Shown here piece by piece: positions 10,901 to 21,494 of a stretch of 64,000 bases of DNA. The notes under the pieces were generated by a model that saw nothing but the letters and a program-made list of their open reading frames with translations, searched no databases and had not been told where the DNA came from. The stretch is from positions 1,550,001-1,614,000 of the forward strand of contig JAZGTN010000097.1 of assembly GCA_037783415.1 (NCBI GenBank). The letters are read 5' to 3'. The DNA is from Leptasterias polaris. Its lineage: Eukaryota; Echinodermata; Asteroidea; Forcipulatida; Asteriidae. Position 1 is the stretch's first letter. Every line of letters begins with the position of its first letter. The translations under genes were made by a program, and so were the position numbers.

Positions 10901-13900
10901 ACACGTTGCCGTTACCCGACTTCTCTGCACCTGTATACTATACATCGTACAGCAAGTACTATTATATATAGACCAAATATTTTTTTATTTGGCAGTCATG
11001 GGTGTATATTTTTTAAAGGGTTGTTTAATTTTAATTATATATTGGAAATTATATTTCATGTTTTAATTACTGCATTTATTTTATCCATAAAATCCTCTGA
11101 CAGTCTAGACAAATACAAGAAGAAATTAGTGCACCTAGTTCATAAATTTGGTAAATTTCTTGAAAAAACTTGTATGAATTGTACAACTTCTAAGCCCTAT
11201 AGTAAATAACTAAAAATTTGCATATGTGATATTTACGTTGTCATGACGTTGTCATAATCATTTTTAATAGACCGCAGCATTCAGTGCGCTACTCAATCTG
11301 TCAAGATGAGCGCATGATATCTGAACGGAAACGTAGGTCTTTGTAATTAATAAAGTGAGGCAAAACACAATTAATAGTACCCGAGAGTATACTTCAAACT
11401 TTGAAAGTATCTTTGAAACATTGATGAACAAGTTTTGGCTTTTGAGGAAGTTTTTAGCGTGGAACAAAACGGCCTAAGTGATGACAGACCATACTATCAG
11501 TGGAAAATATTTCTGTCGAAGATTCCGTCAACGGCTTGGAATGCCGCTGTACGGTGGTGGTATGTGGTGGTGCGGGTGGGGGGGGGGGGGGGGGGGGGGG
11601 TTGGATTCTCTCCCCATGTGCACTGCTTGACACAATAAGTTCAATTAAATGCAATTACCGGTTGTACTGTTTAGATTGATCGATGCAGATGTGATAGGGA
11701 CGCTCCTCAAGTGCCAATTAATTGTACTAACTATGACAATCGATGTAAAAAACTAAATTGCGATAAAAACATTGTTTGTGATGTCAAACAACCCTTGTAC
11801 TGTTAGATAATAATGTCCTTCAAAACCATCCCAATGAGCTGCTTGAAATATTCAATATGATTGTAATTAAACTATTGCCACAATTACGTGATGGTAAAAA
11901 CAAAGATATACTATACTGTGATAAAACTAAAAGGCCTACAAATGATGTGAGGGTCACAATAGTATGTTTGAAGGTTGAGACAACGTGGCTGTCTCAACAT
12001 AAATACAAACATACAACGTAATGACAACGTGAACACAAAAACTTAAACATTACGTTCTGACAATACCAAAATACAACAACAAGACAACATACAGCCGAAA
12101 CTTAATAATTACGTTTTTATTGTTACCAAAGTACAACGTGAAGACAACGTGACTGCCACAACGCAAATATTATGTTTATATAATACCAAAATACAACGTA
12201 AAGACAACGTGACTGCCACAACGCAAATATGACGTTTTGATAATACCACAATGCAACGTGCAGACAACGTGCATGTCACAACATAATTACTACGTTTTAA
12301 CGAGACCAAAAAATAACTTCTTCACAACGTTGGTGCCCTAACTTAAATACTACGTTGTAATAATACCTAAATACAATGTTGTGAAAACGTTCGGTGAAAA
12401 ACTTTTCGGTAACGTTGTATAAACTACCAACAAGCAACCAAAGTACAACATTGGTTGAAAATCATGTTAAGATCCGACGTTCATACAACGTCGTCAACAC
12501 GTTGTCAGCCCATCGACCAAATTGCAACCTTATCACAGCGTTGTGCAATGTTGTAGCAACGTAATGTGTTAGCTGGGTAATCATCTGCATGATTTTACCA
12601 ACAAGCACAACTTTGTTAATACTATAAGACAGCTTCATTGGGAAAGGCTTTTACCGCGCTGGGAAAAAAAATTCGCGGCCGGGCTGCTGCCGGCCGAGGT
12701 CACAGAATAGTTTACCATTTTTAGAATGTATATTATATCATTTTTGTTTTGTAAAAAATGCTAAAACATTAATTAAAATAATTTATATTGTAACTATATA
12801 TTTTTTTAACACGGAATAAATAGCCAAGTATTTTTGATATTGTATGTAACAGTCCGCGCCGTGCAACAGTCTAGGACGTGGTTACCATGTTTTTCATTGT
12901 AGAGCAGCCTCGTGTTCGCTGAACCAGACTTCCAAGAAAGAAGCACATGTATTCACCATTGTGAAACGCTGCGCAGTATATTGGGAGTCGGGTACGCGAC
13001 TATACATGTACAATGTATCGTGGTGCGTCTACATGTATCTCAGCTCCGTATGACACGTTCATTGATATCGCGTCGGGCCGGCCGGCCTACGCAACTGTTT
13101 TGCGTGTTCGTTGTGCAAAACATTGTGCACTCCAAAGTTTCATGCGCGATCGTCAGACAACACAACAATGAGAAACGGTCAGAAATGCTTTCAAAAGTAT
13201 TTATAACTAACTTATATCGAATTTAATTATTAAATTTCTTCCCTTGAAAAAAATAAAAATATCCAGGGTCGGCCCTATTTTTAGGGTCGGTCGGGTTACG
13301 CCAACATTAAAAAAAAAAAAATTTAGGCCTAAGAGCTGGAGGTGGAGTACCATTTTAGTTGGTAAACCAAGAACTATCGTGCGTGGTTTGAAATGAACTT
13401 TGAACCTCGAGCTCTCGAATATTATAAACAGTATCGTATTCAGATGGGATGTGTTTAAACGACAAGTCCCTCCCACAGTCACATTTTGCTGGTTGATGTC
13501 ACGAATAATTGAAAAGTGAATTAACAAATCCGGTAGGCATAATGTACTGGAAAAACTATGGTCTCTCAGATGTAGGCTTTATAGTGTGTCTGACAACAGA
13601 TGCTGACAGTAGGACTACCTTCCTTGACAAACCCGGTACCTCCCTCGGGAAATTGCAATCACTTTCTCAAAGTTCTAATATTATCCCCAGTTTTCGAGTC
13701 GGACTTCTACTAATTTCTTTTATTGTCTCTTAATTTTTTATAGATTGCATTTGATCGAAACGCCGCAGTGTACAGGTCTGCCGTGTTCGTTAATAATGAT
13801 TGAGGCGCTAGGGGGCGCTACAACGAAAAAGGAAGTTGTCGGTCACATGAGATTTTGCGGGGTTGTCAGAGACGAAAACCGAGTGTATATTGAAGCAGGT

Positions 13901-14940
13901 AAATAATTAACAACACCAAAATATCAGAATAAATTTATAGTACACTTTTTAAGAGAATTATGTTTTTTCTCACCAGAAATTTCATGCTGGGAACGCTTAA
14001 TAATGTGTTGATATAACACATGGATTTGATGCATCACTTTTTAAATTCTGAAAGCATAACAGACCTAAAGCTTTTAAATAGTCATTCAGTTTGTATAACC
14101 TAAAATCGGGGAACATTACTTTGACATTTTCACAAAATATAACATAACTTTTAATAGAGTTGCGAACACTGTTTTTAATGCATGTGAATGTTACAGATGC
14201 GACATGTAGAAATCTAACTTAATGTTATGGCTTGTGGGAATGATTTTTTTACGGTGGATTTTTAGATTACTTTGTAATAGGACTATTAAACCGTTTTCAA
14301 TGTTTGTTACTTTAAAACTGTATCCGTGCCCCCCCCCCAAAAAAAAGAACCCCAATAAAAAACGCAAAGCTGATTTATGTTGTTTCAACCAAAATTAAGG
14401 ACAATTCTGAAAATTGCGCATGTTTTTTTAAAACATTTTTCTCCTGACTCAAACAACGGATTTAGCCCAATTGTTTCACAGGTTTGGTATTTCATGTATA
14501 TTGTTGATCACACAAAACAAGAACACTGTCTACGACTATTGCCAGCTCTTTCAATCATGTGTAATACTTTTAGTCTACTCAAAGATTTCAAATTTTATAT
14601 CCATTTAGTTGTGGTCAAGAAAAGCAGAAGGAATGGGGGACTAGGAACAAAAATGCATCATTTGATGGAAGACTACGCCAGGAAGTGTCTCAAAGTGCGG
14701 TACATCCATCTTTCGTGTGTGCATCAGGAGAGTGCAGACTTTTACAAGCATCATCTTAAGTACTCCCCTCAGCCAACATTTGTACCCACTGTTGCTGCAA
14801 ATGTAACTATAATTAGTCGTTCTCTAAACCTAAAGTACTTAATTGGTAAATTATCAAAGAATTGTTTTCATCAGTATCAACTTTTCAAGGTTGAAGTTCT
14901 GATCTTCCAGAGAAATATTTTGATTAACAATGTTTTATGA
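4946..14940 (+). CDS. NAA80-like N-acetyltransferase, copy A (3 exons)
   Basis: Exons 4946-5043, 13744-13898 and 14609-14940 join in phases 2 and 1 to give 194 aa. Exon 1 encodes LSLEPVHANLDLVEDT then LLKEEWP, close to the LTLEPVH and QWPRS stretch of vertebrate NAA80. Exon 2 starts by completing R-L-H, as in NAA80. Exon 3 begins VVVKKSRRNGGLG, the acetyl-CoA-binding GNAT motif A (R92-x-x-G95-x-G97), followed by HQESADFYKH, which matches the family's DQVHFYTHLGY segment. NAA80 acetylates the processed N terminus of actin in the cytosol; assigning that substrate here is inference. The vertebrate proline-rich C terminus is absent. Introns are GT...AG. Intron 1 is 8.7 kb, against 1.25 kb in copy B, because of an insertion of about 7 kb. 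Confidence 0.8.
5745..7574 (+). pseudogene. Decayed gene fragment of unrecognised family
   Basis: Bases 5745-5963 encode a helical, lysine-rich stretch (KYLEKYQKLLCEQL). After a TGA the same frame continues from 5964 as HKPAPRLASNDNVWLAYEYL and then LCDAGRPLNEGVKN to a TAG near 6178. It resumes with LKEMAGTKYTVCSRIKRLTR and then breaks again. A different frame reaches a donor at 6397/6398. Splicing to an acceptor at 7360/7361 keeps frame into ENSSQICKRKSHAQ and ends at HLKDESSVNFYDVILPG before GTAATA. Three internal stops and a frame change show it is broken. I do not recognise the family. It lies inside the copy-A-specific insertion, so it may be a passenger from elsewhere. Confidence 0.45.
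8844..8905. repeat. Short inverted repeat (hairpin)
   Basis: TTGGGCTGTT at 8844-8853 pairs with AACAGCCCAA at 8896-8905. CTTATC at 8858-8863 pairs with GATAAG at 8881-8886. Probably the core of a small foldback or MITE. Confidence 0.5.
9072..9338. repeat. Dispersed TTAAAGG repeat, diverged copy
   Basis: Shares GTCAAAGACCAGTATCCTC, TGGTGTATCCCAAC and GCTCAATCGGTCAT with copies at about 45081-45445 and 50301-50654. The best-preserved copy has TTAAAGG...CCTTTAA ends. Confidence 0.6.
10141..10840. repeat. Dispersed repeat R, copy 2 (uninterrupted)
   Basis: This is the fullest R copy. It begins near ATTAATGTCTTTTAATT and ends near GAATGGGGTTAA. It acts as the empty-site reference for the insertion at 255-2399. 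Confidence 0.7.
11985..12565. repeat. Diverged 60-bp tandem array rich in ACAACGT
   Basis: From 12065 to about 12424 the sequence falls into six successive 60-base lines, each starting ACC(A/T)AAA and carrying one or two AACGT words plus a late TACG. The first three are closest to one another; identity then fades. The downstream flank to 12575 is still full of ACGTTGT words and ends GTTAGCTGGGTA. Non-coding. Confidence 0.7.
12660..13320. other. Copy-A-specific intron sequence, no gene seen
   Basis: No counterpart in copy B. It contains GC-rich palindromic patches (GCCGGCCGAGG near 12690, GGGCCGGCCGGCC near 13075). The ORFs across it have no recognisable motif. Confidence 0.4.
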
Positions 14941-15845
14941 TGAAAGATGCTCGGTTCGGTTTATGGCCGATTTGACCGGAAAATTTAGATTTGAATTTTC
15001 CATTTGTATCAACAAAGTTAAGAGTTTTCATTTAAGGTATAGTGCATTGATTTTTTTAAAGCATTTTACACGTGGTTTGTTCACTCTCCGTGGTGCAAAA
15101 GTTATTGTAGGTTTTTGTTTTGAAACAGCATCGTAATTATTTCAAAATTCGTTCAGAAAAACTTTAACCTCGGCTGACACAGCATCATAGTTATATCGAA
15201 ATTCGACAAGCATCTATAGTGTATGTCATTATTCGTTCAGAGAATAACGTCTTTCAACAATATTTCTTTCGGCACAAATCGGGCCATGCAACGTTTAACA
15301 TTTAAGTAGTCTCCCAAATTCCGAAATCTACTCCGCGGCAGCAGAATAAAATATAAGCAAGACAACTTCTCAAGAACAAATCTAGCTCATTCAAAAAACT
15401 GCTTAATAAGGTGTTTTTAATAGATATTTTTGACACACGTTAACCTGTCCATCGAAAAGTGACTAATAAAATATATGAAACAAAGGTTTTCATGCACACA
15501 CCATTCATGGGGAACCCGATCCTTCTCACACTCTGGTCCATCACAATGGAATGAACTTCCTCCAAATCTCTGACAAGTCACTACAATATACCAGCTTCAA
15601 AACTCATTTGATAAAGAATAAGATAATACAAGTGGCTTCTTATATAGCGCTCATATCCGTCACTCAGTGACTCTCAAGGCGCTTCAACATTCAGTATTTT
15701 CTGCAAGGTATGTAGAGCTACATTTAAAGTATATGAGACCTATTCCTTTACATAGCACAATGTAATGGTTTACAAGGTGCTGTGGCGCAATATGCAGCCA
15801 ATCAAACCAGGAACAACGGCGTTTTGTATATATGTTTTCTGACAG

Positions 15846-15998
15846 ATTTTGCGTACATTCCATGAAATCAAATGGAAAGGCTTGGTTATTCCGAAAGAGT
15901 TGGAACACTTTTATGAGAGCGAGGAGGTGTTCGCAACGGCCACATCCGCTTCTCAACGCTTTGTGGTGGACTTGGATAAATCGTGCATAGAAAAGTAA
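15846..15998 (+). CDS. Possible terminal exon, conserved in both copies (A)
   Basis: After a pyrimidine-rich acceptor (TTTTCTGACAG) a 50-codon frame encodes ILRTFHEIKWKGLVIPKELE and ends VVDLDKSCIEK-stop. The corresponding segment in copy B (38617-38766) keeps the same frame and a stop one codon earlier. Two third-position changes are silent and several others are conservative. I do not recognise it. It could be the last exon of an alternative NAA80-like transcript or belong to another gene, but I found no upstream donor in matching phase that also preserves the conserved exon-3 sequence. Confidence 0.3.
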   Translation: MLRTFHEIKWKGLVIPKELEHFYESEEVFATATSASQRFVVDLDKSCIEK

Positions 15999-16034
15999 TA
16001 TCATTGCTATGCTACATTAAAGTACTCTCATCGA

Positions 16035-16215
16035 TTAGACCTTATGCACATGACGTCATTTGAGCAGGGCGCCCTCAGCAGCTAGAGGTAAAACAAGTAG
16101 CTCATTGTGCCTGATGTGCGCCGTGCGTATGTGATGGCCACGGGTTTTCATTGTTTCAGAGAACAGTTTTACCTTTAAGATGGCTACTCCATGACGTCAG
16201 TGCTTCGGTCATATT
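16035..16215 (-). mobile_element. MITE with TGACGTCA-bearing ends, copy A-side
   Basis: The reverse complement matches 45771-45937 through several blocks: TGACGTCA, the GCCATCTT/GGTAAA block, GAAACAATG, GCGCAC, ACCTCTAG, GGGCGCCCT, then ATGACGTCAT and AGGTCTA. The equivalent in copy B is at 38816-38985, so it predates the gene duplication. Confidence 0.6.
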
Positions 16216-16586
16216 AAATTAAAAGAGGCTTTTGACTTTGGCCATTAGTCTATGGTCAAGGTGCAACATAAGATAGGCTTATAACAGTGCTATGTGTTTG
16301 ACTATCAAATACTACACAACAGTATCTTTAACTGCTTAACTGAATGACGTGACTTGGATGAAAACTGACTTCTTACTGGATGCAGTACAGCGGTGACTCT
16401 TGATTTCAACAATCATTTATTTATACTACTGCTGTATGAATTAAGTTATCATTTTATGCGAGACTCCCGAGTCGAGAGCGAGAGCTGAAATGCCCTTCCC
16501 CTGCTGGCGACACGAAGGGACTTTGACCGCGCGGTGCTGCGGATTCTTGTTATTTCTGGGAGTAGTTGCTATGAGACATAGGCTAA

Positions 16587-17115
16587 GGCCTTTTCACCAC
16601 CCGATTCGACTACCCACCGCTGTTAATAAGCAAGGCTTGAGGGGGAGCCATACTATAAGCGTGCCCGAAATTATATTATCATCTTACATAATACGCCAGG
16701 CACACTTAGAAGCGAGGCCGGCGTCGCGCGGTAGAGAATCAGTCACACCATTAACTTACCAATAATCATTGATCGGCAGAATCTCTACCTAAGCACCTGA
16801 ATACAAAGTGGATGTGTTCAATGCGATTCATCCATTGATGATTCGGAGACATTTTGGGGCGAAAACTTCCGCAACCAGAACTTTGCAGAAGAAGTCATTA
16901 TTTCATGAGGCGGCCATGATGGAAAGCGCCACCAACCGATCCACGGAGAGAACGTAAACATTGCATATTATGACATGCCTCGCTAACAATCGTGGCGGGT
17001 GATATTATGTAAGATGATAATATATTTCGGGCACGCTTATAGTATGGCATCTCCCTCCCTCAAGTCTTGCTTATTAACAGCGGTGGGTAGTCGAATCGGT
17101 TGTTTTCACACTACA
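16587..17115. mobile_element. Foldback/MITE with about 110-bp inverted arms
   Basis: The segment from 16590 (CCGATTCGACTACCCACCGC, then TTAATAAGCAAG and TACTATAAGCGTGCCCG) recurs inverted at about 16995-17105. It marks the left edge of sequence absent from copy B (homology ends at 16584). The central part contains no gene. Confidence 0.6.
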
Positions 17116-17504
17116 AAAAATATCTGTGTTGGACACGGATACGATCCGTCTAATGCGGACCTTTTCACACTACAACTTTTCAACACGGTATCGATCCGGA
17201 TAGAGCGCTCGATCCGTGTCGAAACCAACCCTGCTCGGGAGGTGGGTTGAGAATTCTAGATCCGTGTCGAAAATTCCAACACGTGTCGAAAGCCGAAGTG
17301 TGAACGTCTCCGGGTTCATTTTCGATCCGTGTTGAGTGTGCATGCTCCATCCGCACACTGTAGTAGATAAGAACGTAAAGAAAAGTCGCCGCGTACATAC
17401 AAAAAGTTGCCGCAAAGCATCACAACGCGTCACTATACGCTCCACGGTGAGCCCCGATGCGCCACGTTGCGTCGCGACGCATCCCATTTCGATCCGTGTA
17501 TAAT

Positions 17505-19530
17505 CCTTTCAGTACCGCCGAGCCATATCGGCTCAAAAAAACATCCCACTTGGTGACCACTGAGTCATTATGGCACGTAATTTTTTCAACTGTTATTGAC
17601 CATTGAGCCGGGCTGGCTCACAGGTGTATTGTAAGTTATACAAATTTAAATAGCGCCCTCAATCGCCCCGTGCGTGCATCACCCCGGCAACAAGCTGCCC
17701 GCGTGTGCCCTGAAGTGTCGCAAGTTTTAAGCGGGATCGTTAAGCGTCCCCCACGCATTCTCGAGTAAGAGATCATTCTGACAACATGGCCGATGAAAAT
17801 GATAACATTTTGGAAGAAATTTTCGCAGACAGTGGTTCAGAAATGTCATCTCGTGACGAGGATTCGCCACTTGATGACTCGGAGACGTCAGAAGACAGTG
17901 AGGATACAGAGCCGAGGGCCTCGACATCAACAGCAACATTAACCTCTTCTAAGAAGGGTAAGAAGACCAAGAAGAAGCCGAATTTCAGGTGTGGATGGCG
18001 TGAAGCCAACTCTTACACATGGCGACCGCCTGTTAAATTTACAGCAAACACCGGGGCTACAGAAGACTTCAGTTCGTTCTCCCCCATACAAATCTTCAAC
18101 CTGTACTTTTGTGAAGCAGTGTGGCAGATTATGGTACTAGAGACTAATCGTTATGCTGAACAAATATTGGGAGCGGGGGCAGAAAATAAGCGTGCTTGGA
18201 GACCAACTAATGTACCTGAAATGATGGCATTCGTGGCCCTACTTCTTTGCATGGGAATCAACAAAAGGCCTCGTTACTCCATGCATTGGTCCAGGTCTGA
18301 AATTCTACGAAGTCCCCTGTACTCAGCAACCATGGCTCGTAACCGATTTACTGCAATCCTTAGATTTTGTTCACCTCGCCAATAACAGAGATGTGGAGGG
18401 CGACTCTCCCCGTGACAAACTTGCTAAATTACGCCCAGTGTTAAACATTGTACTACCATCATTCCTCCGGGTGTACCAGCCGGGACGAAGCCTTTCACCG
18501 GACGAGACGATGGTCAAATTCAAAGGACGACTGAGCTTCAAGCAGTACATGCCAAGAAAAGCCGCAAAATGGGGATTGAAATCTTTCTCATTGAACGAAT
18601 CCGACACAGGGTACACATGTGCCTGGGAGTTGTTCACAGGATCGCAGCCCAGGTCCCCACAAGGAGTCCTCTGTAAGTTATCCTGAGACAAAATAACCAT
18701 CCATCCGAAATAGGGGCACCAGGCAACGTAGTATTGAACATTTTGCAGGGACTCGAAAATAAAGGACATTGCATCTACATGGACAATTGGTTTAGTAGCC
18801 CGGCTCTGTTCTCCAAGTTGTCTGAGCTAGGATTCGGAGCTTGTGGAACTGTGCGCTATACCACCCTAGGGATACCCGACGTAGCAAACCCCAAAACATT
18901 TCCTATGACTCAAAGCGGTGCAGATCCCCAATTTTATCAGAAAGCAGGCCAACTATGCGTTATGTGGCAGGACACAAAACGTGTCACTCTCCTCTCAAAC
19001 TATGGCGATTGCAGTGTCACTAGTAAAAAGATTCGCAGTCGGAAAACTTCAACAGGACTTCGTCATATCCAAAAACCGTGCATAGTCGAGGATTACAATA
19101 AATACATGGGGGGCACGGATCTGGCAGGACAATTATGCACGTACTATACTCATAGCCACAAAACACTCAAATGGTGGAAACGTGTATTTATCACAATCCT
19201 AGACATATGTTTGCTTATGCTAATGTCGTATACAACAGCATCCATACAAACAAGAGCTTGTCTACTTTGGATTTTCGGGTCAAGGTGATAGAGGCACTTA
19301 TTTCAAGCTTGGAGTAAAACCCAGTTGACCATGCCAGTCAAGTGTCAAGTGCTTCAAACGCCCTTTCAACTCAGCACTTTCCTGGTCCGAATGTTGGCGG
19401 GAAGAAACGTGACTGTGTTGTATGCAGTTCGACCTCTAATCGGAAACAAACTCGCATGATTGTAAGCAGTGTATCAAGCCAATGTGTGTTATACCATGAT
19501 TGGAGAATTTCCACACCAAGCGAATAATTT
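17505..19530 (+). pseudogene. Broken piggyBac transposase (PGBD-like), copy 1
   Basis: The ORF starts at 17786 and follows the intact copy at 21495-23228. One extra base near 18369 ends the frame. A 2-base deletion near 18665 and a 4-base insertion shortly after break it again, and a 1-base deletion near 19209 diverts the C-terminal half. All three DDE_Tnp_1_7 blocks survive in pieces: SPDETMVKFKGR, YMDNWF and KYMGGTDLAGQ. The left terminal repeat CCTTTCAGTACCGCC lies at 17505-17519, preceded by a degraded TTAA (TAAT). The 5' leader is shared with copy 2. It is non-functional as read unless the breaks are assembly errors. Confidence 0.85.
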
Positions 19531-21494
19531 TCAATACTTTCGGAAACCCCCCCCCCCCCGCTACAATGTTGAATCCCACAATCGCATGCCTGTCAACAAT
19601 CAACATTGAGGCCGGGGGGGGGATGGTACTTAGAAAATACAAGTATAGCACTTTGGCAAAATTTAATGTTAGTTCCTTCTTTACATATTGGTTCATGATA
19701 GGTGTAAATTAGATTTGAGGAGTAATTTTTTTCCAGTTCATATTGTGCATAACCCTTTCAGTACCAACACATATTGGCTACTTATGCCATGGTGACCAGA
19801 GACATTTCCTTGACATGGCTACCTGGTGACCAACACTATTTTAGGAAAATTTCAGGTTACAGCGCCCTCACAAGGCAGATTGGGGTTAGCCTAGGTCCTA
19901 GTCACATAATGCAAGTTGAGCAAGCAATTAAATTACTGTTTCCTTTGGCATATTGCCTTGGACTAAATCATTGCCTTAAACAAATATTTGAGGTATGGTA
20001 TTATGACCACTAAATACACAATTGAGTAGTTTAAATGTTTAAGCTAAACATTTGTCAAGTAGCTGTTCATACCAATCTGCATGAGACATATTTTTGAAAC
20101 GTTAAATAAACATAAGGTTTTAAGATATTACTTTTCAAACAGCATCCTCCCCCCCCCCCCCCCCCAAAAAAAAAAAATTGGTTGAGCCTCACCGATACTG
20201 GGAGTTGGTGACTATACCCATGTTGATCAATAGGTTAAGGCTGCCATTTAGATTGTTGGCAAATTATGAATCCTCCAAAAAACAAAAGGTTTTAAGAATT
20301 TTTTTAGGAAGCAACCCCCCCCAAAAAAAACCCGCTCCTAGGAAAAGACATTAAATATAAACAAGAGAATTTGGATTACGCACAATATGACTTAGAAATA
20401 AATGACTGGTAAAACCAAAAGTTTAATTTTTTTATACATTTAATGACAAAGAAGGAACTGACATAAAAGAACATTAAATATTGCCCATTTATAAATGTCC
20501 GCCAATAAATTAGGTTTTGGTCCGTATCTCCGTCTATGAGCCTCACATACAAAAATTATAATTGCCATGGTGGTTCAGTCACTTTTAAAAGGCGGCCATT
20601 TTGATTATTATAACATTAAAAATAAACAAGAGAAGTTTGATTAAGCACAATATGAACGTTACTCGAACAAAATAACTCATAAAATATATGTTTTACCTAT
20701 CATTCACCAATATGTAAAGAAGAAACAAACATTAAATATTTCAAAAGTGCTATACTTGTATTTTCTAAGTACCATCCTCCCCCCCCCCCCCCCCGCCTCA
20801 ATGTTGGAAACTTGAATGTATTAAGGATCCAGGAACCCAACAAGACACACAATTAAATAATTGCATCAGTCGGTTAAGGCGGCCATTTTTATAATAAAAA
20901 TGGCCGCCAAACATTTTTGTTTTGGCCCGTAACATAAAATATTGCCAGGTTTTCAGGATGCTGGAACCCAATGAGACCAAATACAAACAATGTGGTAGAG
21001 TTGCTTAAGTCGGCCATTTTGAGTATTTAAAAATTAGTTTCTGAAACCTGAAATAAACATGTTTTAATAAATTCCTTTTGAAGCACCCCCCAAACCCGCT
21101 CATAGGATTGCACATTCAATAAACAGAAGAGAGGAACTGGACAAAAATTACTCCTCAAATCAAATTTACACCTATCATGAACCAATATGTAAAGAAGGAA
21201 CTAACATTACATTTTGCCAAAGTGCTATACTTGTTTTTTCTAAGTACCATCTCCCCCCCCCCCCCATGCTATACTTGTTTTTTCTAAGTACCATCCCCCC
21301 CCCCCCCGCCTCAATGTTGATTGTTGGCAGGCATGCGATTGTGGGATTCAACATTGTAGCGGGGGGGGGGGGGGGGGGGAGTATTCAGAAAGTTTATAAA
21401 ATTATTCGTTTGGTGTGGAAATTCTCCAATAATGGTATAACCGCTTTACAAATTTTTTACATAATTAACTTAATAGTTGAATTGTTGACCTAAT

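Larger units (their letters stand above)
5612..12575. other. 7-kb insertion in intron 1 of copy A
   Basis: Homology with copy B stops near 5612 (B 34793) and resumes near 12577 (B 34805). The interval holds the decayed gene fragment 5745-7574, repeat copies at 9072-9338 and 10141-10840, a hairpin at 8844-8905, homopolymer tracts at 8484-8503 (C) and 11578-11600 (G), and a 60-bp tandem array at 11985-12565. I see no intact gene. Whether it arrived as one piece is unknown. Confidence 0.6.
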
